This document shows positions 7,930 to 16,764 of a stretch of DNA of 64,000 bases, piece after piece. The stretch is taken from positions 124,001-188,000 of the forward strand of contig JAIYBB010000004.1 of assembly GCA_027488735.1 (NCBI GenBank), read 5' to 3'. Made by a program: the position numbers and the translations under genes. This DNA is from Comamonadaceae bacterium. GTDB lineage: Bacteria; Pseudomonadota; Gammaproteobacteria; Burkholderiales; Burkholderiaceae_C. Below the pieces are notes generated by a model, which saw only the letters and a program-made list of their open reading frames with translations, did not search any database and was not told the DNA's origin. Numbering within the stretch: position 1 is the first letter of the stretch; each line of letters begins with the position of its first letter.

Positions 7930-10428
7930 ATGGCTGAGTCACATCACACAAACACAGACCACTTTGACCGCGCCGACGTGGTGTTGCAAGTCGCTGACTT
8001 GCGCGCTGGTTATGGTCGCGTGCCTGTGCTTCACGGCGTCAATTTGCAAATCCACGAAGGCGAGGCGGTTGGCATCGTCGGTCACAACGGCATGGGCAAA
8101 ACCACGCTGCTCAAAGTCATCATGGGCTTGATGCCATCTACCGGCGGGCGCATCGAACTCGACGGCACAGACGCCACCGGTTCTGCCGCGCACCAACGCT
8201 CGCAAATGGGCATTGGTTATGTGCCGCAAGGCCGTGGCATTTTGCCGGGACTGACCGCACTTGAAAACCTGCGCATGGCTTGGCGCGAAGACATAGGCGA
8301 AACCGAAGAGCAAGCGGTAGAGCGTGTGGTCGATCAGTTCCCGCGTTTGCGTGTGCTGCTGGACCGCAAAGGCGGTTCTTTGTCAGGCGGTGAGCAACAA
8401 ATTTTGGCCTTGGCACGTGCACTGGTTCCTAAGCCCTGGTTGTTGTTGCTTGATGAACCCAGCGAAGGCATTCAACCTTCCATCGTGCAAGAGATTGGTG
8501 CCACGCTGGCTCGCCTGCGCGACGAGTTCGGTTTGGCTTTGATCATCGTTGAACAAAATCTGGATTTGGTGCTCGATGTCGCTCACCGCGTCGTGGTGTT
8601 TGAGCGCGGCACCATTCTCAAAGAACTGCATGCCAGCCAATTAAGCGGCGGCGGTTTGAGTGAACTGCTGGGCATGGGCTCGGCACGCATGACACACAGC
8701 CCGCACACGCCAGCAGCCAAACCAGCAAGCGCGCACAACCCAGCGCCTGCATCGCATTCATCAAAGCACACACCGTCTGCACCTGCAAGCGTCCATGCCC
8801 ATTCGGAACATGCAAGTGAGCACAGCCGTCCATCGGTCAAATCTTCTTCTACCAACAAGCGGTCGCATTCAACCGCCATCGAATCTAAGGCCACCGGCCC
8901 CGGGGGAATCATGTCTACTGTCAAACGTCCAACTGTCGATCAAATGCACGCCATTGTCGAATCGCTGCATATGAACATGTCATCCCGCGAAGTGGCTGAA
9001 TACCTTGAAATCATGGAAGGCACTTTCCAGTCTTACGACCGATTGACGCAGCTGCCTGACAACCTGCCGCCGGTTCGTTACCCGCGCACCCCCGGCATCA
9101 AACCCAGTGCGGCAGACAACCCGCTCAACGCTTGGGCTGTCAAGAGCGAAGTGCGTGGCGCGGCACATGGGCCGTTGTCCGGCAAACGTGTGGTGCTCAA
9201 AGACAATGTGTGTCTGGCCGGTGTGCCCATGATGAACGGCGCTTCTTCCTTGGAAGGTTATGTGCCCGATGTGGATGCCACCTTGGTCACGCGCATTTTG
9301 GACGCCGGTGGCACCATCGTGGGCAAAGCGCATTGCGAATATTTCTGTTTGTCTGGCGGCAGTCACACCAATGCCGCAGGACCTGTGCACAACCCTTACC
9401 GTTACGGTTATTCCGCAGGCGGTTCGTCATCCGGCTCGGCTGCTTTGGTCGGTGCAGGTGAACTCGATTTAGCCATTGGCGGTGACCAAGGCGGTTCCAT
9501 CCGCATGCCTGCTTCATGGTGCGGCATTTACGGCATGAAACCCACGCATGGCTTGGTGCCTTACACCGGTGTGATGCCTATTGAAGCGACGATTGACCAT
9601 GCAGGCCCCATGACAGCCAATGTGGCGGACAACGCTTTGTTACTCGAAGTGATTGCAGGCGCTGACGGTTTGGATCCGCGCCAATACAGCCCGCGCGTGG
9701 ACAGATACACCGCCGCATTAGGACGCGGTGTTTCCGGTTTGCGCATCGGCGTGTTGCTTGAAGGCTTTAACCGCGCCGACAGCGAGCCCGATGTGGACCA
9801 CAAAGTGCGTCAGGCCGCTGACCGCTTGCGTTCCATGGGCGCGATTGTGGAAGATGTGTCTGTGCCTATGCACATGGACGGCCCCGCTATTTGGACAGCG
9901 ATTGCTCTCGAAGGTTTGCAGGCACAAATGATGAACGGCAACGGCATGGGATTCAACTGGAAGGGTTTGTACACCACCAGTTTGCTGGACGCGCATTCCG
10001 CTTGGCGTTCTCGTGCCGATGAATTATCACCTTCACTCAAAATTTCCATGATGGCCGGTGAGTACTTCATCAAAAACTACCGTGGCCATTTTTACGCCAA
10101 GGCGCAAAACTTAAGCCGTGTATTGGCCAAGGCCTACGACGATGCTTTGTCGCGCTACGACTTGCTGTTGTTACCCACGTTGCCCATGAAAGCCACGCCG
10201 CTGCCACCGGCGAACGCGTCGCTCAAACTCTACATCCAACGCGCTCTTGAAATGTTGGGTAACACCTGTCCGATGGATGTCTCCGGCCATCCCGCCATGA
10301 GCGTGCCATGCGGCATGTCCAATGGTTTGCCCATCGGTATGCAACTGGTTGCCAAACATTGGGACGAGTCCACCATTTACCGTGCTGCTCATGCGTTTGA
10401 GCAAGCCGGTGACTGGCGCAATTTCTAA
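7930..10428 (+). CDS. ABC transporter ATPase (UrtE/LivF type) fused to amidase
   Basis: 832 residues in one uninterrupted frame. Residues about 15-250 form a complete UrtE/LivF-type nucleotide-binding domain: Walker A GHNGMGKT, signature SLSGGEQQ, Walker [13 protein letters not shown]. Residues about 252-327 are a low-complexity linker of His, Ser, Ala, Pro and Thr. From M328 to the end is a full amidase-signature enzyme resembling the nitrile-hydratase-linked amidases of Rhodococcus. Its triad is intact: K424 (VVLKDN), cis-Ser S499 (AGGSSSGS) and nucleophile S523 ([11 protein letters not shown]), with the usual 24-residue Ser-Ser spacing. The amidase converts an amide to a carboxylate plus ammonia. 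The fusion would place hydrolysis at the cytoplasmic face of the importer. A separately started amidase from the internal ATG at 8911 is possible. Confidence 0.9.
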   Translation: MAESHHTNTDHFDRADVVLQVADLRAGYGRVPVLHGVNLQIHEGEAVGIVGHNGMGKTTLLKVIMGLMPSTGGRIELDGTDATGSAAHQRSQMGIGYVPQGRGILPGLTALENLRMAWREDIGETEEQAVERVVDQFPRLRVLLDRKGGSLSGGEQQILALARALVPKPWLLLLDEPSEGIQPSIVQEIGATLARLRDEFGLALIIVEQNLDLVLDVAHRVVVFERGTILKELHASQLSGGGLSELLGMGSARMTHSPHTPAAKPASAHNPAPASHSSKHTPSAPASVHAHSEHASEHSRPSVKSSSTNKRSHSTAIESKATGPGGIMSTVKRPTVDQMHAIVESLHMNMSSREVAEYLEIMEGTFQSYDRLTQLPDNLPPVRYPRTPGIKPSAADNPLNAWAVKSEVRGAAHGPLSGKRVVLKDNVCLAGVPMMNGASSLEGYVPDVDATLVTRILDAGGTIVGKAHCEYFCLSGGSHTNAAGPVHNPYRYGYSAGGSSSGSAALVGAGELDLAIGGDQGGSIRMPASWCGIYGMKPTHGLVPYTGVMPIEATIDHAGPMTANVADNALLLEVIAGADGLDPRQYSPRVDRYTAALGRGVSGLRIGVLLEGFNRADSEPDVDHKVRQAADRLRSMGAIVEDVSVPMHMDGPAIWTAIALEGLQAQMMNGNGMGFNWKGLYTTSLLDAHSAWRSRADELSPSLKISMMAGEYFIKNYRGHFYAKAQNLSRVLAKAYDDALSRYDLLLLPTLPMKATPLPPANASLKLYIQRALEMLGNTCPMDVSGHPAMSVPCGMSNGLPIGMQLVAKHWDESTIYRAAHAFEQAGDWRNF
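8901..8913 (+). promoter_or_regulatory. Possible internal ribosome-binding site and start codon for the amidase domain
   Basis: CGGGGGAATCATG lies at the boundary between the linker and the amidase domain. A purine-rich GGGGGA sits about four bases before an in-frame ATG (8911) at the natural start of the amidase fold ([11 protein letters not shown]). It may be the remnant start of a once separate amidase gene, or may still give a free amidase of 505 residues beside the fusion. The match to the anti-Shine-Dalgarno sequence is only moderate. Confidence 0.4.
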
Positions 10429-10467
10429 TCCACAGCGCAGTATTCAGACAGCAGGAAACAGGCAAAC

Positions 10468-12255
10468 GTGTCTCACAATCCATTTCTGTCAGATTGGGTC
10501 AAAGGCGGTGCAGACCACAAGTTGAGTCCGCCGGGATCGCTGTCATTTGTCGCCGGTCCCACCGATGCGTCTTTGCATTTCATGACGATTCCGCAGTTGC
10601 TCGACCGCACGGTGGCGCGTCACGGGTCGCGGGACGCAGCCGTGTTTGTCGCGCAAAACCAGCGTTTGAGTTGGTATGACTTGCAACAACAAGCGGACAA
10701 CATGGCGGCCGCTTTGCTGGCCATGGGCATACGCCGGGGCAACCGCGTCGGCATCTGGTCGCCTAACCGTTTGGAATGGTTGTTGACGCAGTTCGCGACC
10801 GCTCGCATCGGCGCGGTGTTGGTCAACATCAACCCCGCCTACAAAAGCAGTGAACTCGAATACGCCTTGAACAAAGTGCGTTGCCGTATGCTGGTCATGG
10901 CGCGGGGTTACAAATCCAATGACTACTTAGACACTTTGCGCCAACTCGCGCCTGAGATTGACCGTCCCGGAGAAGCCGGTGACTTGACCTCCTTGAAGTT
11001 GGAGCATTTGAAGCACGTCATCTTGCTCGACGATCTTTCTTTGCCTGTCCATGAAGCTGCCAAATCACCTGTGCCTGCGCGCGCCATGCGCTTCAAAGAT
11101 TTTTTGCAGCAAGCTGGCCCGGCGCAACACGCCCGCTTGAAAGATTTGTCTGCCGCGCTCGACCCGGACGACGCCATCAACATCCAATTCACCAGCGGCA
11201 CCACCGGCCACCCCAAAGGTGCCACGCTCTCGCATTTCAATATCGTCAATAACGCGCGTTTTGCGGGCAAGTCCATGGCATTGAACCACGAAGACCGCAT
11301 GTGCATACCCGTGCCGCTCTACCATTGCTTTGGCATGGTGTTGGGCGTATTGACCTGCACCGCAGCAGGTGCGGCCATGGTGTTTCCCGGCGAAGGTTTT
11401 GATGCCGCCGCCACACTCAAAGCGGTGTTGAAGCAACGTTGCACCGCCTTGCACGGTGTGCCCACCATGTTTGTTTCCATGCTGGCCGAGCCGGGCGTGG
11501 CGAACATGGATTTCAGTTTATTGCGTACCGGCATCATGGCCGGTGCGCCTTGTCCTGTTGACACCATGCAAGCCGTGATGCGCACGCTCAACATGAAGCA
11601 AATCACCATCGGCTACGGCATGACCGAAACCTCGCCGCTGTCGTTCCAATCGCATGTGTCAGACCCTGTTGAACGCCGCGTGGCCACCGTTGGTCGCATA
11701 CAACCGCATGTACAAGCCAAGGTGGTGGACGAACACGGCCGCATGGTGCCGGTGGGCGTGCCGGGTGAGTTGTGTGTGCGCGGTTATTTGGTGATGCGTT
11801 CCTATTGGGAAGACGCGCAGCAAACCGCTGAGGCCATTGACGATGCAGGTTGGATGCACACCGGCGACTTGGCCACCATCGACGCACAAGGCTATTGCAA
11901 CATCGTGGGTCGGGTGAAAGACATGTTGATTCGCGGTGGTGAAAATGTGTTTCCGCGTGAAATTGAAAACCAGTTGATGCAACACCCCAAAGTGTTGGAC
12001 GTGCAAGTCTTTGGCGTGCCGGACGCGAAATACGGCGAAGAAATCGCCGCATGGGTGATATTGCAAGCCGGGCAAACCGCTGAAGCAGACGAGTTCATCG
12101 AGTTCTGTCGCTCGCGCATGGCGCATTACAAAACACCGCGTTATCTGCGCATCGTGCGCGAATTTCCACTCACTGCAACCGGCAAGCCGCAAAAGTTCCA
12201 GATGCGTCAAAGCATGGTGAATGAACTGGGTTTGCGTTCCCCGCAAACCGCTTAA
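10468..12255 (+). CDS. Acyl-CoA synthetase (AMP-binding, FadD-like)
   Basis: 595 residues beginning at GTG 10468, preceded by CAGGAAACAGG; no better start is available upstream. The ATP-binding loop is FTSGTTGHPKGA, motif A5 is IGYGMTETSP, the hinge region reads RVKDMLIRGGENVFP, and the catalytic Lys lies in TGKPQKFQMR. It activates a carboxylic acid to its CoA thioester via an acyl-adenylate. Standing 39 bases after the amidase fusion and before a second amidase, it probably activates the acid released from the amide. Chain length or ring preference cannot be told. Confidence 0.9.
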   Translation: MSHNPFLSDWVKGGADHKLSPPGSLSFVAGPTDASLHFMTIPQLLDRTVARHGSRDAAVFVAQNQRLSWYDLQQQADNMAAALLAMGIRRGNRVGIWSPNRLEWLLTQFATARIGAVLVNINPAYKSSELEYALNKVRCRMLVMARGYKSNDYLDTLRQLAPEIDRPGEAGDLTSLKLEHLKHVILLDDLSLPVHEAAKSPVPARAMRFKDFLQQAGPAQHARLKDLSAALDPDDAINIQFTSGTTGHPKGATLSHFNIVNNARFAGKSMALNHEDRMCIPVPLYHCFGMVLGVLTCTAAGAAMVFPGEGFDAAATLKAVLKQRCTALHGVPTMFVSMLAEPGVANMDFSLLRTGIMAGAPCPVDTMQAVMRTLNMKQITIGYGMTETSPLSFQSHVSDPVERRVATVGRIQPHVQAKVVDEHGRMVPVGVPGELCVRGYLVMRSYWEDAQQTAEAIDDAGWMHTGDLATIDAQGYCNIVGRVKDMLIRGGENVFPREIENQLMQHPKVLDVQVFGVPDAKYGEEIAAWVILQAGQTAEADEFIEFCRSRMAHYKTPRYLRIVREFPLTATGKPQKFQMRQSMVNELGLRSPQTA

Positions 12256-12278
12256 GCAGTGACGACAGAAAGCACACA

Positions 12279-13679
12279 GTGACTGACGACCAACTGGCTT
12301 TTCTGGATGCGTACACCCTGGCAGGGTTGCTGCACAGCAAAAAACTGTCGTCTGTTGAACTCACGCAAATGATGCTCAACCGGATTGAGCGTGTCGACAA
12401 ACGTTTGTTGTCCTACGCCACCGTCTCGCATGACATCGCTTTAAAGCAGGCGCGCGACGCTGACGCCATGATCATGCGCCGCCAAATACTCAGCCCTTTG
12501 CACGGTGTGCCGGTTGCATTGAAAGACCTGTGCTACACCAAAGACATCGTCACCGCCGCCGGTATGCCGATGATGCGTGACTTCAAACCCGCCTACGACG
12601 GCACGGTAGTGAAACGCTTGCGCCAAGCAGGCACGGTGTTACTCGGCAAACTCACCATGACCGAGGCGGCTTTCGCAGACCACCATCCGGATGTGCCGCC
12701 GCCCATCAACCCTTGGCATGACGACCATTGGTCAGGCGCATCCTCCAGCGGCTCCGGTGTGGCTGTCGCTGCGGGATTGTGTTTTGCAGCCATTGGCACA
12801 GACACCGGTGGCTCTATCCGTTTTCCCTCAGCCGCCAATGGTGTGACCGGCCTCAAGCCCACCTGGGCGCGTGTGCCGGTTCACGGAGCGTTTGAATTGG
12901 CTGCCTCACTCGACCACATCGGGCCGATGGCGCGCACCGCCATGGACTGCGGTCACATGCTGGGCTTGATCGCAGGTGCAGATGCAGACGACAGCGTGGC
13001 ATTGCATGCGCCTGTGCCGGATTACGTGTGTGGTGACAACACACAGCTAAGCGGTTTGCGCATTGGCTTCGACCCCGAGTACTGCGCCGGTTTGGATGCG
13101 GATATGCAAAAAGCGGTTCAATCCGCTTTCGATGTGTTGCAATCGCTGGGCGCCGACATGCGGCATGTGCGTTTTCCTGATGTGACAGACATGGTTGCTG
13201 ATTGGGGCACGGCCTGTGCTGCTGAGACCGCAGTTGCGCACGAGCCTTGGCATCCGAAAAACAAACATTTGTACGGGCCGGGTTTGGGTGGCTTGATTGA
13301 ATTCGGGCGATCTGTTTCCGCAGTCGAAATGCAAAAAATCTGGTTGCGCCGCCGTGCTTTCACCGGTGCGGTGCGCGGGTTTTTCCAGAGCTGCGATTTG
13401 CTGTTGATACCTGCGCAACCCATGGCGTCACCCACCACCCAAGAGATGTCAGTCATCGGCACCGTGCCCTCAGAGTTAGCGCGCTTGATCAAATTCACCG
13501 CGCCTTTTGACATGAGTGGTAGCCCGACCATCACCTTGCCAGCGGGCTTCACAGTGAAAAACACACCGGTCGCCATACAACTGGTGTCAGCGCATTTAGA
13601 TGAAGCCACACTCATACGCGCAGGCAGCGCGTTCCAACGGGTGACAGACTGGCATTTGCGCGTTCCGCCCCGGCTTTGA
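12279..13679 (+). CDS. Amidase, amidase-signature family
   Basis: 466 residues from GTG 12279. The Ser-cisSer-Lys triad is complete: K82 (PVALKDL), S155 (SGASSSGSG) and S179 (GTDTGGSIRFPSA), again with 24 residues between the serines. It is clearly diverged from the amidase domain fused to the ATPase, so it is not a recent duplicate. It hydrolyses a C-N amide bond; AtzF/GatA-type relatives have varied substrates. It lies between two acyl-CoA synthetase genes in the same operon, which suggests a second amide or a second hydrolysis step in one pathway. Confidence 0.9.
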   Translation: MTDDQLAFLDAYTLAGLLHSKKLSSVELTQMMLNRIERVDKRLLSYATVSHDIALKQARDADAMIMRRQILSPLHGVPVALKDLCYTKDIVTAAGMPMMRDFKPAYDGTVVKRLRQAGTVLLGKLTMTEAAFADHHPDVPPPINPWHDDHWSGASSSGSGVAVAAGLCFAAIGTDTGGSIRFPSAANGVTGLKPTWARVPVHGAFELAASLDHIGPMARTAMDCGHMLGLIAGADADDSVALHAPVPDYVCGDNTQLSGLRIGFDPEYCAGLDADMQKAVQSAFDVLQSLGADMRHVRFPDVTDMVADWGTACAAETAVAHEPWHPKNKHLYGPGLGGLIEFGRSVSAVEMQKIWLRRRAFTGAVRGFFQSCDLLLIPAQPMASPTTQEMSVIGTVPSELARLIKFTAPFDMSGSPTITLPAGFTVKNTPVAIQLVSAHLDEATLIRAGSAFQRVTDWHLRVPPRL

Positions 13680-13736
13680 ACATCGCCACATGACAAGCCT
13701 GCGCGGACTGTTAGACAAGCACAGCGGCATCATGTG

Positions 13737-15263
13737 ATGAACATTGTTCAACCGTTTCTCAACCGTGCTCGCAGCCATCCGCAGCTGTCTGCCATCAGCA
13801 GCCATGGCAAGACGCTGACCTACGCAGAGTTGGCAGCTCGCAGTCACGCATTGGCATCAGGGCTGTTGCAAAACCTGTCGCTCAAGCGCGCGCAGCGGGC
13901 CATGATTTGCATGGAAAACCGCGCTGCATTTTTCGAAACTTTGTTCGCATGTTGGATTGCTGGCGTGTGTCCGGTGCCGGTGAACGCCAAACTGCATCCC
14001 AAGGAAGTGCGTCAGATCGCAGGTGACTGTCAGGCCAGTGTGTTGTTTTGCAGTGCAGCTTTGCATGAAGGCTTGCAAATGGTTTTGACGGACATGCCGC
14101 ACGCGCCTCTTTTGCTGTGTGTGGATGATGATGCTTATGCAGCTTTGCTGCGTCATGCACCAGCAGACTGCGCGCCAATGCAAGCCGATGACATCGCCTG
14201 GATTTTTTACACCAGCGGTACTACAGGCGTTCCCAAAGGCGCGATGTTGTCGCATCGAAATTTACTGCAAATGTGTTTGCAGTACGGTGCGGACATCGAT
14301 TGCGTACAAGCCGGTGACACCCATTTGCATGTCGCGCCTTTGTCGCATGGCTCGGGTTTGTACAGCTTGCCGCATTTGTTCAACGGCGGCCATCAGGTGA
14401 TTGAAAAAGCATTCTCCCCGGATCTGGTGTTCGAGGCATTGCAACGCTATCCCCGCATCTCATTTTTTGCCGCACCCACCATGCTGACCCGCATGCTGCG
14501 GTCCAGCACTGGCATGGCCAAACCCGCAGGCCATTTGCACACCATCACCTATGGTGGCGGCCCCATGTATGTGTCCGACTTGTTGCAATGCCTTGAACTC
14601 TTCGGGCCGCGCATGGTGCAAATTTACGGGCAAGGTGAAAGCCCGATGACCATCACGGCGTTGTCCAGGCAAGATCACCAAGGCCCGCAAGATGCAGCGC
14701 ATTTGGCGCGACTGGCCTCATGCGGTGTGGCGCGCACCGGTGTCGAGGTGCGCGTGGTGGATGAAGCAGGGCGGGACCTGCCGGCAGGCGAACCCGGCGA
14801 AGTCATCACCCGCAGCGCCACACGCATGCTCGGTTATTGGAACAACGAGGCAGCCACGGCATCTGCCATTCGGGATGGTTGGTTGTGGACAGGTGACATT
14901 GGCTCCATGGACGAACTGGGTTATCTGACATTGCGCGACCGGTCCAAAGACTTGATCATTCGAGGCGGCAGCAATATTTACCCGCGCGAAATTGAAGAAG
15001 TGTTGTTGCGCCATCCTGCTATTGCAGAGGTTTCTGTGATTGGCGCAGCCAGTGCAGATTTAGGTGAAGAGCCGGTGGCTTTTGTGGTGCTCAAAGCTGG
15101 AATGACAGTCACACCGCAAGAACTCGATCAATTGTGTCTGGACAATCTAGCGCGCTTTAAACGGCCGCGTGATTATTTTTTTCCGATTGATTTGCCGAAA
15201 AACAATTACGGCAAGATTTTGAAGACCGCATTGAGACAACAACTCAAACAGGAACGGCCATGA
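13737..15263 (+). CDS. Acyl-CoA synthetase (AMP-binding) family protein
   Basis: 508 residues from ATG 13737 (GTG 13734 is also in frame). It shows WIFYTSGTTGVPKGAM, the A5 region QIYGQGESPMT, the hinge DRSKDLIIRGGSNIYPRE and the C-terminal catalytic Lys in NNYGKILK. It is shorter at the N-terminus than the first synthetase of the operon and resembles aromatic- or short-chain acid ligases, but I would not fix a substrate. The stop overlaps the thiolase start (ATGA). The 57 bases before the gene hold no recognisable element. Confidence 0.9.
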   Translation: MNIVQPFLNRARSHPQLSAISSHGKTLTYAELAARSHALASGLLQNLSLKRAQRAMICMENRAAFFETLFACWIAGVCPVPVNAKLHPKEVRQIAGDCQASVLFCSAALHEGLQMVLTDMPHAPLLLCVDDDAYAALLRHAPADCAPMQADDIAWIFYTSGTTGVPKGAMLSHRNLLQMCLQYGADIDCVQAGDTHLHVAPLSHGSGLYSLPHLFNGGHQVIEKAFSPDLVFEALQRYPRISFFAAPTMLTRMLRSSTGMAKPAGHLHTITYGGGPMYVSDLLQCLELFGPRMVQIYGQGESPMTITALSRQDHQGPQDAAHLARLASCGVARTGVEVRVVDEAGRDLPAGEPGEVITRSATRMLGYWNNEAATASAIRDGWLWTGDIGSMDELGYLTLRDRSKDLIIRGGSNIYPREIEEVLLRHPAIAEVSVIGAASADLGEEPVAFVVLKAGMTVTPQELDQLCLDNLARFKRPRDYFFPIDLPKNNYGKILKTALRQQLKQERP

Positions 15264-16426
15264 TGCGCAATGTGTATGTAGCAGGCACGGGTTCAACCAC
15301 TTTCGGCAAACATGCAGGCCGCAGCATCGAGTCGTTGGCGGTCGACGCTTGCGCGCAAGCCATCGTCGAGTCCGGTATCGACCGCGCGCGCATAGGCGCG
15401 GTTTACCTTGGCAATTTCATCAGCGGCCCATTGAACGGCAAAGAGGTGTTGGCCGGTATGGTGGCTGAGCAATTGGGTTTGCAAGGCATTCCTTGTACCA
15501 AAGTCGAAGGGGCTTGTGCATCAGGTGGCATTGCTTTGCGTCATGCGTGTTTGATGGTGGCCGCCGGTGTTTGCGATGCGGTCTTGGTCGTCGGTGTGGA
15601 AACCATGACGCATGCCAGCACCCCGGAAGTCACCTCGGCACTCAACTGTGCCATGGACAATGAGTACGACGGCTTGAGTGGTTTGACATTCCCCGGCTTG
15701 TTCGGCTTGGCTTGGCGTGCGCATGCCAAGCAATACGGCACCACGCGCGAAGACATCGCTGCCGTTGTCATCAAAAACAAAGCCCATGGTTTGAAAAATC
15801 CGCTCGCCCAGATGGGGGCTGATTTGACGCTTGAACAAATATGTGCCTCTGCCATGATCGCTGACCCCTTGCAACTCTTTGACTGCTGCCCGCCGAGCGA
15901 TGGCGCGGCGGCTGTGGTGGTGTGCGCGAAAAATTTGTTGTCCCAGAGTCCGCGCACCCCACACATACGCGTGATGGCCAGTGTGCAAACCAGCGGCTCC
16001 GCGCGAATTTCTCAACACCCGGATTTGTGTTCATTTGATGCGACGGTGCATGCTGCCCAACAGGCCTACAAGCAATCGGGTTTGCAAGCGTCAGACATTA
16101 ATTTGGTAGAACTTCACGATTGTTTTTCCATCGCAGAAATCATCGACAGCGAAGACTTAGGGCTGGTGCCTAAAGGCGAGGGCGGTCGTTGGGCGGCGCA
16201 AGGCCGCACCGGCATGCAAGGCGATATCGTCATCAACCCCAGCGGCGGTTTGCTCGCCAAAGGGCATCCGGTGGGCGCAACCGGTGTGGGTCAAATTGTG
16301 GAAGTGGTGTGGCAGTTGCGTGGTGAACATGCCAACCAAGTCGCCGGGGCTAGCATTGGCATGACCCACAACTTAGGTGGCACTGGCGTGGCTTGCACGG
16401 TTCACATTTTGGGCAGAGACGCATGA
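15260..16426 (+). CDS. Thiolase family protein (SCP-x/acetyl-CoA acetyltransferase-like)
   Basis: 388 residues. The nucleophile Cys lies in VEGACASGG, the second active-site region reads VELHDCFSIAE, and the base region is GGLLAKGHPVGATG, all typical of the sterol-carrier-protein-x type of thiolase. This group cleaves 3-ketoacyl-CoA and is often paired with a DUF35 protein, as here. The N-terminal active Cys is present, so thiolysis is more likely than the aldolase chemistry of Cys-less Ltp2 relatives. It is coupled to both neighbours by 4-base overlaps. Confidence 0.9.
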   Translation: MMRNVYVAGTGSTTFGKHAGRSIESLAVDACAQAIVESGIDRARIGAVYLGNFISGPLNGKEVLAGMVAEQLGLQGIPCTKVEGACASGGIALRHACLMVAAGVCDAVLVVGVETMTHASTPEVTSALNCAMDNEYDGLSGLTFPGLFGLAWRAHAKQYGTTREDIAAVVIKNKAHGLKNPLAQMGADLTLEQICASAMIADPLQLFDCCPPSDGAAAVVVCAKNLLSQSPRTPHIRVMASVQTSGSARISQHPDLCSFDATVHAAQQAYKQSGLQASDINLVELHDCFSIAEIIDSEDLGLVPKGEGGRWAAQGRTGMQGDIVINPSGGLLAKGHPVGATGVGQIVEVVWQLRGEHANQVAGASIGMTHNLGGTGVACTVHILGRDA

Positions 16427-16764
16427 CTGACCCCGCGTTAACAGTGTTTCGTTGCATGTCATGCCAGACATTGACCCAACTTCAACCTGTGGTGTGTGCG
16501 CATTGTTTGCAGCGCACATTTCAAACAGAAGCTGTGGCCGCAACCGGTGTGTTAGCCAGTTGGACCACGGTGCGCAAACCGCCTTTGCGCTTCAAGGCAG
16601 AAGGCGCTTACCAAGTTGCTGTGGTTGATTTGGATAATGGCATGCGCATCTCGGCGCGCTTGTTGTCAACACCGAACGACCAATTAGGCGACCGCGTGGT
16701 GCTGGTCACAGAAAACTTACTTCAAACACAAACCCCTACGTTCAAGGTTGCTACACATGGCTGA
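16423..16764 (+). CDS. DUF35 OB-fold/zinc-ribbon protein, thiolase partner
   Basis: 113 residues from ATG 16423, which overlaps the thiolase stop (ATGA); a longer frame from 16393 would add ten implausible residues. The N-terminal rubredoxin-like zinc ribbon is clear: FRCMSCQ and VVCAHC (two CxxC pairs), followed by an OB-fold-like region with AYQVAVVDLDNGMRIS. DUF35 proteins bind acyl-CoA or partner thiolase-type enzymes (ChsH2 with Ltp2 in steroid catabolism; HMG-CoA synthase/thiolase complexes in archaea). Here it is most likely the accessory subunit of the preceding thiolase. Confidence 0.85.
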   Translation: MTDPALTVFRCMSCQTLTQLQPVVCAHCLQRTFQTEAVAATGVLASWTTVRKPPLRFKAEGAYQVAVVDLDNGMRISARLLSTPNDQLGDRVVLVTENLLQTQTPTFKVATHG

